This document shows, piece after piece, positions 50,903 to 62,300 of a DNA stretch of 64,000 nucleotides. The notes under the pieces were generated by a model, which saw only the letters and a list, made by a program, of their open reading frames with translations, searched no databases and was not told the origin of the DNA. The DNA is from Bacteroidota bacterium (GTDB lineage Bacteria; Bacteroidota; Bacteroidia; Bacteroidales; UBA10428): positions 1,364,001 through 1,428,000 of the forward strand of contig CP065006.1 in the NCBI GenBank assembly GCA_016699695.1. Reading direction: 5' to 3'. How positions within the stretch are numbered: position 1 is the stretch's first letter; each line of letters starts with the position of its first letter. A program made the position numbers and the translations under genes.

Positions 50903-53900
50903 TGTTCTGAGGTGAATTTATTTCGACATAATTTTTTCTCTTCCGGCTATCGAAATCTTTCGAATATAAAATTCCGATCCCTGTATTGGTAATATCGCCA
51001 TCGAACAAATCGTAAATGGCCAGGTTATAGGCCTTTAGTTTGTAGGTTCCATCCTTGTCGATGTTGTAAAAAAACTTGTAGTCGGTATTGTAGTTCGAAC
51101 TGCTCTGACCGGGATTGGTATTCCCACTCAGGTTGATGCGACTTTCCATCTGCAAGCTTACCCTGTCTTCGAATAGGTTTTTCGATATCCGCACATCCAG
51201 GTCGGTGGTGGTCTGTCCTCCTTTACGAGCATAGTCTTCATATGTATTCAGCCCCATATTCATATCGAAAAACTGAATGTTGTCGGACATGATGTTGTTC
51301 ATCTGCTGAGAAAGTATACTGTTTAGGCTGTTACGTGCCGTTGCTGTAGCCACATCCGATGAGCCGGAAGCTCCCGATCCGGCATCCTGGGCAATAAATC
51401 CACCGGTAACCAGCAAAGCAAAAACCTGCATGTTCCGCTCCTGTTCACTTTCAACCCCGGCCAGTTTGTCCAGTTTAGAGGCTATCATAGGCGAATTTTT
51501 CTTGTATTCAGCAGGCAGGTCAAGCGAAAAACTCACATCGGGACTCAATAAAAGACCCGACACATTAAAATACAACTCATAAGGCAGCCTTTGGTTGTAA
51601 AGGGCCTTTTCAGCGGACGAACTACCTATCGATTCTCCCGACATCAGTGCAAGTGAGTTGGTGCGCACCACATGCATGGCCTTTAAATCGATAGTAGCAT
51701 TGCTAAATGGCCCGGAAAAATAGATAGTACTTTGAGGCACTATGGTAAAGTCTTTCTGAACCATCTGGTAGAACGACATCTGGTAAAGCCCTTCCACAAT
51801 TTGTATATTTCCGCTCAATTCAAACAAGCTATTTTGAAGTGTGCGGTATTGAAGTGCCCCGTTTAGTCCAAAGCGGGCAAAATCGCCCGACCGGGGATCG
51901 GTGATAATGGTATAGCGGGCAGCAGGATCGAATGAAAGGACAATGCTTGAAGGCCCAAGGCTAAACTTTGCATCGAGCGAATCGCGCACCTGTTGAAATC
52001 CTGAGGCAATAAATGCAGAGTCGCTAATAGTCTGATCCCTTTCACGAAAGCTTATCACACCCTCATTTCCTGCCTGCAAAGGGTCTTTTTCGGGAAGCAG
52101 CAAGGTCAGATTGGTTTCGTTGTGCACGTTAAGCTTTGCTACAATTTCAGGCAATTTTGGAGACCCTTCGATGCGTAAATCGGCACCGAGTACAAACTTT
52201 CCAAAAAGTTTCTTATTAAGCCCTGCCTGGGTATTCATTAACTGAAAACGATCGGTAAGTAAGCGCAGATTGAGTTTAATGTCAGTATAGTTAGAAGTAA
52301 AGATATTCCCCGAGAGGCGCAGACGATTGCCAGTTTCATCATAAATGTCCAGATCATCAAAATGCATTCCCTGCCTGGAAAATTGAATTTCCTCGTTATC
52401 TATTTTGAAATTCATTCCAAGAGTTGGAATTCTAACCACATTGTTCTTCAGGTGCAGGTTTCCTTTCAGGTTTAAGCCCTCTTCGAGTATTTCAGCTGCC
52501 ATTTCGCCCAACAAGCCACCCTGAGTAATGGCGACATTGCTGGAATCGAAAAGCCCGGAATAAAGCGTGACATCTTCAATGGAAATTTTTGCCTGATGCT
52601 TTTTTTCAGCAAGGTCACCCACCGATCCGGAAAAATTTAAGTAGTCCGATCGATTTAAAATGTCAAGCTGAATTCTTGTGTTTTCTTTCCCAAGTTGATC
52701 AATGGCCAGCTTAAGGTTTCCAATGCTGCGACCTAAAATTCCAATTTCGCTAATAGAAATGACAGAATGAAAAAGCCAGACCTTTTCTGTTTCCAGCCGA
52801 TAGGCTAACTCACCTGAAAGTATGCCGGAAGTTAAATAGGGTTTCTCGGCCATGCTAACAAAATTAGTAAGCATGGCAAGGTTCAACTTATTCAGTTTGA
52901 TTCGAATTTCTAAGGCATTCTCTTCGAGTTGAATGGATTGATTTTCGAAGGCCAGATTTACACCCCTGGTGCTCCAACGATTAGTTCGATTGTTGTATCT
53001 CAGTATTTCTGGTTGGGTGATATGCCAGTTTTTGCCGCTTATTTGTATGCTGTCGTTCACCGAAAAGAAGAGTATGCTATCGCGACGGCTCAAATTCAAG
53101 GGTAAAATTAATACGGCAGAACCTGAATGTCCGGTTACCTGAAAAATACTTTGTAGTTCATTGTCCTTACCCCTGGCTTCTACTTTAATGCCTGAAGTAC
53201 GCAACTTCTTATAACCTGTTTCGCCAAGTTCAAACTTGTATTCTGAAAGTGTTGAGTCAATATATACATTCGAACTCACCCGCGCAATAGATAGCCCTTT
53301 GTAGGCCAGATAAGGAATGGAAATATTTGCTTTTAGCAATTCCTGTTGTAAGTGGAAATGAAATTCCGCGGATTCTACGAGCAGAGAATCGAAAAATAGT
53401 TCGCTGAGTAAATGCTGCAAATTATAAGAATTCTGAACCTGACATTGGAGAATAAGCTGGTCGCCCAAAGTACCTGCCGGCCGTTGAATAGGGTCAATGT
53501 GATTTGCCAGAAAGTCTTTTAAAGTTTTACCTGTTTGATTAAAAGCTATGTTGCTCTCCAATTCAAGCTTTACCCCTTCGCCGGAAAAGCTGCCGGAAAA
53601 ATAATTGTCAGAAAGGTGCCCCGCAAGGTTTAGTTGATTGAGCTGATACTCCTTCTCCTTGCTTCGAAACCGAAGGAACTCGCAATTGGCGTTAAAAAGG
53701 TTGTGCAGGCTGTCGCTGATCCTGATCATCCCGGCGATTTTGGCATCGACCAGACCCTTTTGCTTCAACTCCAAAAATCTTGATACATCGAAGCCCACTA
53801 TTTCAGTCTGATATACAATAGCCAGCTGATCCGGCAAAATCGTGCCCATCGCTTTTGCATTAAGTTGAGTTAGTTCTGATTGATGGTTTAACTCCATCTC

Positions 53901-55853
53901 AAAATTGCCAGCAGAAAAATTTCCTGTCATTAAAACAGTATCGATCAGCAAGGTGTCAATTTCCATTTTGCTTAGACAAAGATCAAGCGTAGCATTAGAT
54001 ATAGAATCCCAACCTAAAAGATCAGCCGTAAGAACCATATTGCCGTTCACAGCTAAGGGGGTTTTCCCCTTTAGGTACCGCTCAAGGTGAATTTCATTTA
54101 AAGCAATCTGTGTTTCAATCGATTGGTGCAGACTATCGCCAGAAAGTTGAATGCTACCTTCCGAAAAACCTTGTAAATCGGTAAGGTAAAATTGAACACC
54201 CACGGAATCTAACCTGCCACCTATTCTCAGTGCGGCTCTGATTTCCGGAATACTGCCTGCCAACGAATCGGCCAAAGTACTTACCATAGGGCTTCCTTCG
54301 GTTAAAACAAGCTGAATAGTATCGAATAAAAAAGCTGCATTTTCAAGGCTCTGATAGTGCTGAATTGCTCCTTTTGCCTTTAAAGTGAACAGTGAGGTAC
54401 TGCCTATTTCAAATTCACTTAATGTCAGGGTTTCTCCACTACCTGAAAGATTTAGTTTCCCAGTAACCACCTCGCCTTTTAACCATGGAAGGGTTTTGGT
54501 AAGAGAAGGCATAAAATACCCCAAGTCAGTTTCGGCAATTTCTCCCTCCGCGAAGAGCTTGTTGAGCTTTAAATTCTTTATATCCGGTTGCTGAAGTGGC
54601 AAAAAAACATCCAGTTCAAGTTTAATATTGCTCCGGCCAGTAGACAGTTTATGCACCTCTACTCTACCCATGTTTTTATGAATGGCGGCATCGATACTGG
54701 CATTCAGAAGCCTGAATCCATCGGCATTGTGGCATGTTAATCCACTTATCTGCGCAACAATGCCTGTATCGCGTACACTTGCTTTACGGATATCGAAATC
54801 GATGCCCTCGAAAGAAAAATTCTGTGGAGAAAAGCTGCTTGTATTCGCTTCTTTTTCTTCGAGTAACAGGGACACCTGGTTGTTTTTTCCTTTAAGTCGA
54901 CCCGCCTCTATGGTCCAACCGCCAGAAAAGCTAATCTCACGAGGGGATTCGGTCGGGTTAAGCTCCATTTTCTGTTCAACCTCACCTGCCAAAAGGTCGT
55001 TCAACATAAAACTCCCTTCGTAAAGCGAAATTGACTTCACTTTAATGTTGCGTTCGTCGATATCGACAGATGCTTTGTTCCCGCTAAGCTTTGTTAGCCC
55101 GGCTGAAAGACTGCTCTTATCTCGATTATCCAACATATTAAAGTGTACATTGCTTAGCAGCATATTCCCAACCTGTATTTGAGGCGCTTTCTTTTCGATA
55201 TTGTTTTCCTCTGGTTTGCGATTCACCAATGGATAGTCCTGAACAAGACGCACTTCTGTATCTTTTAGCTCCATTTTATCCAACAGCAGGCTTAAGGCAT
55301 TCAGGTTGCTACCATGCAGGTCGACAGAGAAATTTCCCAGTTTGATGTCGAGATATACCGCCGATACACTGTCGTGATAGCGAAAGTCAATGTTTTTCAA
55401 TTCGATGTGGCCAATGTCGATGACCATCTTTTGTTTGGTCTGCTTTTTTACCGCTTTGGGTTTTGATTTCATCAACCCGGCAATATTCAGGCTGTTGTCT
55501 TTCAATCGATAAAGCTGAGCCCTGGTGCCTTTCAAAGACAAGCTTTTAATTGCCAGTTCTTTTCTGAGTAGTGAAATAAAACCAACACGGGCAGCGAATT
55601 TTTCTACGAAAGCAATTTCATTGAACCTATCATCAGCAATGCTTAAATGATAAACAGATACCTTCCCATTCAGGCCTATTTTCAGTCGTTCGAACTCCAC
55701 CGAATTAATTCCCCTTTGCAGCAATACCTTATCAATCACAAGCTCTGCAAACTGCCGCTGAACCGGAGCCAGCTGAACAAGGCCAAAAAGAAATAACACA
55801 AGAAGCAGCAAGAAATAAAAAGAATACTTTGCTATTTTGAAAAATCTCCTCAT
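50889..55853 (-). CDS. tamB: Translocation/assembly module protein TamB
   Basis: A 1654-residue periplasm-spanning protein. One N-terminal anchor (FYFLLLLVLFLFGLVQLA, residues 12-29) is followed by a very long run of beta-strand repeats, the beta-taco groove seen in TamB/AsmA-like lipid carriers. The C-terminal 350 residues form the DUF490/TamB domain (PAARYTIITDPRSGDFARFGLNG, FSLDLPAEYKKNSPMI, DLDVRISKNLFEDRVSLQME). It probably carries phospholipid between membranes with TamL. It is the upstream gene of the tamB-tamL pair. Confidence 0.93.
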   Translation of the reverse strand: MRRFFKIAKYSFYFLLLLVLFLFGLVQLAPVQRQFAELVIDKVLLQRGINSVEFERLKIGLNGKVSVYHLSIADDRFNEIAFVEKFAARVGFISLLRKELAIKSLSLKGTRAQLYRLKDNSLNIAGLMKSKPKAVKKQTKQKMVIDIGHIELKNIDFRYHDSVSAVYLDIKLGNFSVDLHGSNLNALSLLLDKMELKDTEVRLVQDYPLVNRKPEENNIEKKAPQIQVGNMLLSNVHFNMLDNRDKSSLSAGLTKLSGNKASVDIDERNIKVKSISLYEGSFMLNDLLAGEVEQKMELNPTESPREISFSGGWTIEAGRLKGKNNQVSLLLEEKEANTSSFSPQNFSFEGIDFDIRKASVRDTGIVAQISGLTCHNADGFRLLNASIDAAIHKNMGRVEVHKLSTGRSNIKLELDVFLPLQQPDIKNLKLNKLFAEGEIAETDLGYFMPSLTKTLPWLKGEVVTGKLNLSGSGETLTLSEFEIGSTSLFTLKAKGAIQHYQSLENAAFLFDTIQLVLTEGSPMVSTLADSLAGSIPEIRAALRIGGRLDSVGVQFYLTDLQGFSEGSIQLSGDSLHQSIETQIALNEIHLERYLKGKTPLAVNGNMVLTADLLGWDSISNATLDLCLSKMEIDTLLIDTVLMTGNFSAGNFEMELNHQSELTQLNAKAMGTILPDQLAIVYQTEIVGFDVSRFLELKQKGLVDAKIAGMIRISDSLHNLFNANCEFLRFRSKEKEYQLNQLNLAGHLSDNYFSGSFSGEGVKLELESNIAFNQTGKTLKDFLANHIDPIQRPAGTLGDQLILQCQVQNSYNLQHLLSELFFDSLLVESAEFHFHLQQELLKANISIPYLAYKGLSIARVSSNVYIDSTLSEYKFELGETGYKKLRTSGIKVEARGKDNELQSIFQVTGHSGSAVLILPLNLSRRDSILFFSVNDSIQISGKNWHITQPEILRYNNRTNRWSTRGVNLAFENQSIQLEENALEIRIKLNKLNLAMLTNFVSMAEKPYLTSGILSGELAYRLETEKVWLFHSVISISEIGILGRSIGNLKLAIDQLGKENTRIQLDILNRSDYLNFSGSVGDLAEKKHQAKISIEDVTLYSGLFDSSNVAITQGGLLGEMAAEILEEGLNLKGNLHLKNNVVRIPTLGMNFKIDNEEIQFSRQGMHFDDLDIYDETGNRLRLSGNIFTSNYTDIKLNLRLLTDRFQLMNTQAGLNKKLFGKFVLGADLRIEGSPKLPEIVAKLNVHNETNLTLLLPEKDPLQAGNEGVISFRERDQTISDSAFIASGFQQVRDSLDAKFSLGPSSIVLSFDPAARYTIITDPRSGDFARFGLNGALQYRTLQNSLFELSGNIQIVEGLYQMSFYQMVQKDFTIVPQSTIYFSGPFSNATIDLKAMHVVRTNSLALMSGESIGSSSAEKALYNQRLPYELYFNVSGLLLSPDVSFSLDLPAEYKKNSPMIASKLDKLAGVESEQERNMQVFALLVTGGFIAQDAGSGASGSSDVATATARNSLNSILSQQMNNIMSDNIQFFDMNMGLNTYEDYARKGGQTTTDLDVRISKNLFEDRVSLQMESRINLSGNTNPGQSSSNYNTDYKFFYNIDKDGTYKLKAYNLAIYDLFDGDITNTGIGILYSKDFDSRKRKNYVEINSPQNSEQE

Positions 55854-56300
55854 CAGGGGTTTATTACTTTTTTTCAGGCTATATGGGTAAAGTTAGCAAT
55901 TAAGCGGGCATACATCGAAGAGAATTATTCACGCATGAAGATATCCTGAAAAATCATGTCGTTGAGTAATCATAAAAATACTTTTTAAGTAGAAACAACA
56001 ATTTTACTTTTGCTTACGTTAAAAATATACACTCCCAAACCTACAAACATGTTATTACTAAAACCTCCTAAAACAACTCAGAAAGTCATTATCCCGCAAA
56101 AAATCAAGGACTTTCATTTTTCCTTTTCAACCTAAAAACTTACTTGTCAATCGATTTTCGAAATTACAAGACAGAATATTCTTGGTTAATTTTAACCTCG
56201 GAAATAGGCTGAAATGTAATTGTAAGGGCTAACCTTTACGAATCGAAATTGTATTTATGATAAGTCCTAAACCTATGCCTTTTCCATAAACCTAAACTAA
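55854..56300. other. 447-base intergenic region with one putative promoter
   Basis: Holds a perfect TAnnTTTG box, TACTTTTG at 56005-56012, about 290 bases ahead of the giant gene, and a 28-codon frame at 56049-56135 (MLLLKPPKTTQKVI...) that I do not trust as a gene. A long leader to the gene at 56301 would follow. No other structure was seen. Confidence 0.4.
56005..56012 (+). promoter_or_regulatory. Putative -7 box upstream of the giant gene
   Basis: TACTTTTG matches TAnnTTTG. The expected TTTG -33 element is not clear. Confidence 0.35.
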
Positions 56301-59300
56301 ATGCCCATCCTACCTCAACTCCGTGCTAAAAGCAAAGCACTTTTTGTTTCAATTTCCTTAATCCTTAATCTAATCCCAGGCTCTTCGCAGCAATGCATCG
56401 ATTTGGGAACAGGTATATCTATGTCGAACGAAGAATATGCGCTGATAGATTTCTTTAAAAACGGTGGTCGCTGGGAGCCCATTGGCGACAATGGCCATCC
56501 CTGGTACAAAGTATACAGTCTCGATACTTTTAAGGTAGTGAATGGCGCCTATTGGCACTGGGATGCAGACTGGAGCGGTACTGTAAACAACGAAGCCTGG
56601 GGTGAAAATTGGGCAGACTGTTATATATCGTATTACGATATGATGATTGATCAGGGACTTTTTACTCCTGAAGGTTACCCGGTTCAATTTCCCCTTACGG
56701 TATATAAATACCGGCCTAAATCAGAAAATGCTTCCCAACCAATTGATCCGGGCAAGCCTGTTGCCATCAATCAAATATCCCGTCGTATTTATTTTCCGGG
56801 CGACTTGCCCCGAAATGGATGGGTGATGAAATGGGAAGGCAGTGGACGTATCAGCTTCCAGGGTATGGAGAATGTGGTGGCAGATGCAGGGACTACAGCT
56901 ACACAATATGGAGAAAGCTGGAGACCGGTTGGTTCTGGATTTTGTGGATACGATTATGCCTTCGAAACTACCGATGGTGGCAGAATTGAAACCGACCTGC
57001 ATTGGATGGTTCATGGTTGGGTGTTATATATTCTTGAGTCAGATCCGGCCGACCCGATACGCAACATCGTGTTCCTCTACCCGGGTTTGGAAGATGCCTA
57101 TGATGCCGGACAAAAGTTTAATCCTTTGTACCTCGAGCGCATGCAGCAATTCAGCTCACTCAGGTTTATGGAATATAACAACGCCAACAACATAGAATGC
57201 AGAACATTAATGCCTTCTTCCAATCCGTTTTATCAAAGCCACATGCTTGAATGGATGCGCTGGAATGAGCGAACACCCGAAAACTGGTACGAATTGAACA
57301 ATCATAGCGGAGGCAATTACGAATACATTATCGAGTTGGCAAACCTTACTGGCATTGACCCCTGGGTGAATATCCCCTATTGTGCAGATGAAGCCTATGT
57401 GGAACAACTGGTAAACCTTTTTATGGACCGGCTGAACCCCGACCTCACACTCTATCTTGAAGTAGGGAACGAAATGTGGAACTTTGCACAAGGCTTTTCT
57501 GGCTTTCACTGGCAGGCAGCTAAAAGGGTAACAGAATATCCGGGGTTGGGCGATGTAGAAGCCCGGGGCGCACACATTAACCGGATATTTGGCCGGGTAA
57601 CCAGCGTGGCCGGACCCAGAAACCTGCCGCGGATTAAAAGGGTGTATGGGGCCTTTCCGCGGTATACAGATGTAAACAGCCGTACCCTTCACCTGGTTGA
57701 TCCGGAAAATTGGGATGCACTGGCCACAACCTGGTATTTTGGCCTCACTCAAGACAACAACAGCAGCAACTCCTGCCGCGATGAGGCAAGTGGAACCAAC
57801 TGGCGTTCTGTTTTGTACAACTGGTTTCTGTCCAACGAGGGCGACCAGGCCGGTTTTAACCAGATGTACCGCAATTGTGTGTTGAACGAATTCAGGTGCA
57901 ATGGCGGGTATGCGAATAACTCCGATGTGTTGCTATCGAAATATTTCAACAAAGACATTATCTGCTACGAAGGAGGAAACCATACTTTTTACGGATGCGA
58001 AAATGGACCAACAGGGGGACAGTTGCCAGGCGAACGTGATTTCGACAGTCCTACTTATCCCGATTATATAACCGATAATTCCTTCATCAATGCTGTATGC
58101 CTGGCCGATCAGTCGGAAGAAATGGCCGATATCTACAACGAAATTATCGATAGTCTTCAGTCAGCCGGTGTGCGGTTAGCCAACCACCTTTCTTTTGCCG
58201 GGCGCTCATCGTGCTATGGGGTGTGGTCCTTTATTCAACCCCGCGATATGGATGAATCTTTAACCTATCTGCTGGCTCATTACCCAAAATTCAGAACTTT
58301 TTCAGAACGCATTGCTTCCGACAACTGCGATGCGCTAGAAGTAATTCTCGACACCAACCTTGTAGGGCCTGGTTTAGCCATTCTGCTCGATGGACTGGAC
58401 GATTACATTGAGGGGCAGGATAATTTCGTGCCTGACGAATCGGGCAATTACACGGCCGAAGCCTGGTTCAATCCTATCTTTACTAACACCGAACAGGTAG
58501 TGCTCTCATTTAGTAACGAGGGCGCAAATGATTATTATAACCATGTTGTGGTACGGGCCGATGGCCGTCTGGTTTGGGACATTGGAAACAATTCTGTCAG
58601 TATGGCCAAACTAATTGGCCCTGCACTATCAGCCGAGAAATGGAATCACGTGGCGGTTGTAAAAAATGGAACTCGCTACACCCTTTACCTTAACGGCTTT
58701 GATGTGGCAAGCAGCAATTTCTCACTTTCCCCGGTAACACGCACCAATTTCACAATAGGTGCCTCCGTAAGCAATTTGGTTCCTACTAATAATTTTACAG
58801 GCTATATCGACGAGGTACGTCTCTGGAATAGTGCCAGATCGATTGGCGACCTCAGGGAATTTATGTGTAAAAAAATAAACTCAACCATACCTTCCTATTC
58901 AAGTCTGCGCGCTTATTACCGCTTCGACATGCCTGATTATGTTACTTTCAGGGTTTATGATCAGACCACCCAAACTGCCAACGGACTTTTGCACAATATA
59001 ACCATTACCGACCGCTCGCGCTATGCCATATCAGGTGCCCCTCTGGGCGATTATAGCCGCTTTCGATACGAAGGCAATTGGAATGGTGTTTCATTAAGTA
59101 TTGCCCATCCGCAGGGAGACTTACTCGCCGTTTCGAACATTGGAGAAGGATCTCCCAACGGGGTGCATTTGTACATCATCGAAGGGGAGTCTCATTACAA
59201 CAATCCGCCATTATACTACGAGGGAATATCTGACGAACGGGTTTTTGGTGTGTTTTTGGCCAATGGCACCCATCCAAACTACGATATCACTTATGTGTAT

Positions 59301-62300
59301 GCCGGCAATCCGGATGCTTTGTCAGGAGCGGCTGAAAGCGATCACCGGCTGCTAAGAAGGAACATGTATAGCGAAGAAGAGTGGTTGCACTCGGGTGCCG
59401 ATATCGACCTCACCTCCAATTTGCTCCACCTGGCCTGCAAAGAACGTGAAAGAGGAGAGTATAATCTGGCTTTTCGTCACGAAGTGGTTTCTCAAAGACC
59501 CGGATCGGGTATGGCACTGAGTAACAACCAGGCACCTACAGAAGAAAACCATGGCTTGATCAGGTACCTTGACATTGATGACTACACGGTTACTTTCTGG
59601 GCCAGGGGTTGGGGCACCGCCTTTAATTTCAGCGATATGTTGGGCTTTGGTTTACATAGGTTCACCATCAACATAAACGGCGCAAATGGATTAAATTGTG
59701 GCATAAGAAATTCAACATTATGGAGTAATCAAGACCTTGGAACCAATTCTGCACATGCCACTACCACCGAATGGGTACATTATGCTATTACACGCCGTGG
59801 AACTGAAATTACTATTTATGCGAATGGCATCCAAATACTGAAAGACCAGTTTTCTCACAGTATGAATTTTAAAGAACTCCGATTGTTTCACGATCCTACT
59901 TATCAGGCTGGTAATTACCCTGGTGGCGTTTGTAACCTGGCAATGGATGAGTTTACTGTGTGGAACACAGCACTCGACCAGAATACTATCCGCGAGTGGA
60001 TGTGTAAAAAGATTAACCCTGAAAACCCTTTTAGTTGTGAAAATCTGGTGCTCTATTTCAATTTCGACCAGGGAGCCGGAACTATCTTAGAAGACAAAAA
60101 TGGCCCATCGGATATTGAATTGGTTTCTGTAGCCGAAGGGTTTCAATACATATCGTCGGGAGCTGCGGTGGGTGACGTAAGCCTTGCTAACTACATCACC
60201 CCACAAAGTCTTGTTTTCGTTCACCCCGACGGCGATTCGCTTTTAGCAGAAAGAACTTCAGGCTCTTCGACAGGCATACACATTTACCGTACCGACTTTA
60301 TGCCACCAGTACCGTCGAATACAGACAATGCGCTGATAGAATCGATGGACTCATCGCGTTACTGGGGAATATTTGCGGTTCATTCATACAATACAAATTG
60401 TCAATACCGGGTAGCCAATTATTATTCTCATAATACGCAGGTAAATATGGCCAACGAAGATGAACTTCGCTTGCTAAGTCGTTTCGACAATGCCTCCATT
60501 CCATGGCTTTCAAATATTACAGAATTGCCCAATCTGAGTAATCATTCAATTACGCTATTTAACCAAATTCGGGGTGAGTATGTGCTAGGAGGAACAACCG
60601 AACAAACCTTTAATGAATATTTAGCGCCTGACCAGCCTATATTTCTGCCTGACTCAAATAACACAAACCCAGACACTGTTTGCGGAAACAGCACCGGCTT
60701 GCTCTTTGCCCTGCAGCCCGATCCCTATGCAGAAAGCTATAGGTGGACCATTCCGGAAGGGCTGGATGGTTTTTCAACAGGCGATACCATAATCCTGAAT
60801 GCCTCCTATACCGGCAGTGATACCATCACGGTTCACTTATCGGTGGTGGCTATAAATGCTTATGGTGAAAGCAACTCAACCTCCTACGCTGTTTTCATGC
60901 TACCAGCTCCTAATTTAGCAGATGCCGGTCCGGATCAGGTGCTTATACCACCTTTAACGAGCACCTCCCTTGAAGGAAACCTGCCCTCTGCCCTCGAAAT
61001 TGGATTATGGGATTTAAACTACGGCACAGCAACTATCCTTCAACCTGACAACCCCACATCGGCAGTGAGCGGAATTGGCCTCGGTCAAAACAGCCTGAGC
61101 TGGTCCATTTCCAATGAGGTATGCCCACCATCGTCAGACAGCATGCTTATTCTTCTTGGTCCGCCTCCGACCAATATTGTTTTGTCGAATGGAAACCCCT
61201 TGCCACGTATTCTTTGCGAAGGCCTAACAATTGTAGTAAGAGCAATACCTGCCGAAAATGTACCCAATAGCGGATATTCCTGGACCTTGCCAGATGGCAT
61301 TGTGATGCTTTCCCAAGGGGCCGACACGGCTCTCCTGCAAATCACAGACGGTATTGGAGGCTCTATTGAGGTAGCCACCAACTACAATGGCACACTCTCC
61401 GAAAGATTCCGGTCGCCTACAATCAATATCAATCCACAGCCTAATGTACCCGTATTTTCCGAGGCTCCGGAAATATTGTGTCTTAATGTCGATGAAAGAG
61501 CGAGTATCCGTTTCGATGCTACAATCGATTCGGTAAGCTGGCATTTACCCACAGGCATTTACCCGGTCGATTATCCTTTGTCGACCTCTGAATCAATCAA
61601 CATACAGGCTTTGGAAATTATTACAGGGTACATATCGGCGAAAGTTTATAATAACGGCTGTACAAATACGGAGGCGGTCGATAGTTTTGCTTTTGAAGTG
61701 AATCAGGCACCCGCTCAACCTGTTTTGTTTTTGGGCACAGATGGTGGTGTTGCTGATCAGTTTTGCGGCGAAGAATATGCCCTGCTATGGGTTCGAAACA
61801 CCAGTCCCAATGTAGGCTATGAGTGGACTTGGGATGTATACACCAACCTTATCGAATACCTCGACAGTGCCCGGTCAGCCGCTGTTTTTCAAATGCCTGA
61901 CGGAAACAATGAGATAAGGGTAAGGGCTATCGAAGGTGAAGGAACCTGCGCCGCCAGTGAATGGTTCTTATACAATGGCTGGACACAGAACGTAGATCCG
62001 GCAATAATAACCAATGTTACCATTACAGTACCAACGGGCCAGAATCCCACCCAACTATTGCCCGGAGCGGTGTATACGCTCGAAATAGAGGGAACAGGCG
62101 ACTATTATTATTGGGATATCCCTCAGGGTTTTGAACTAATCGACGATGGCACTCCTCATAACAATACCAATCAGATAAGGGTTCTTGACGAAGCAGCAGG
62201 CTATCTGGATATTTACACCATAACTCTTACGGGCTGTTCAAGCCATGCATTCCGCTTTACCTTAAGCACTGCCAATGCCATATTGCCCCCCGAATATGTT

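Noticed and set aside
56049..56135. 28-codon frame MLLLKPPKTTQ... upstream of the giant gene
   Set aside because: No ribosome site, no recognisable features, AT-rich region; too short to support.
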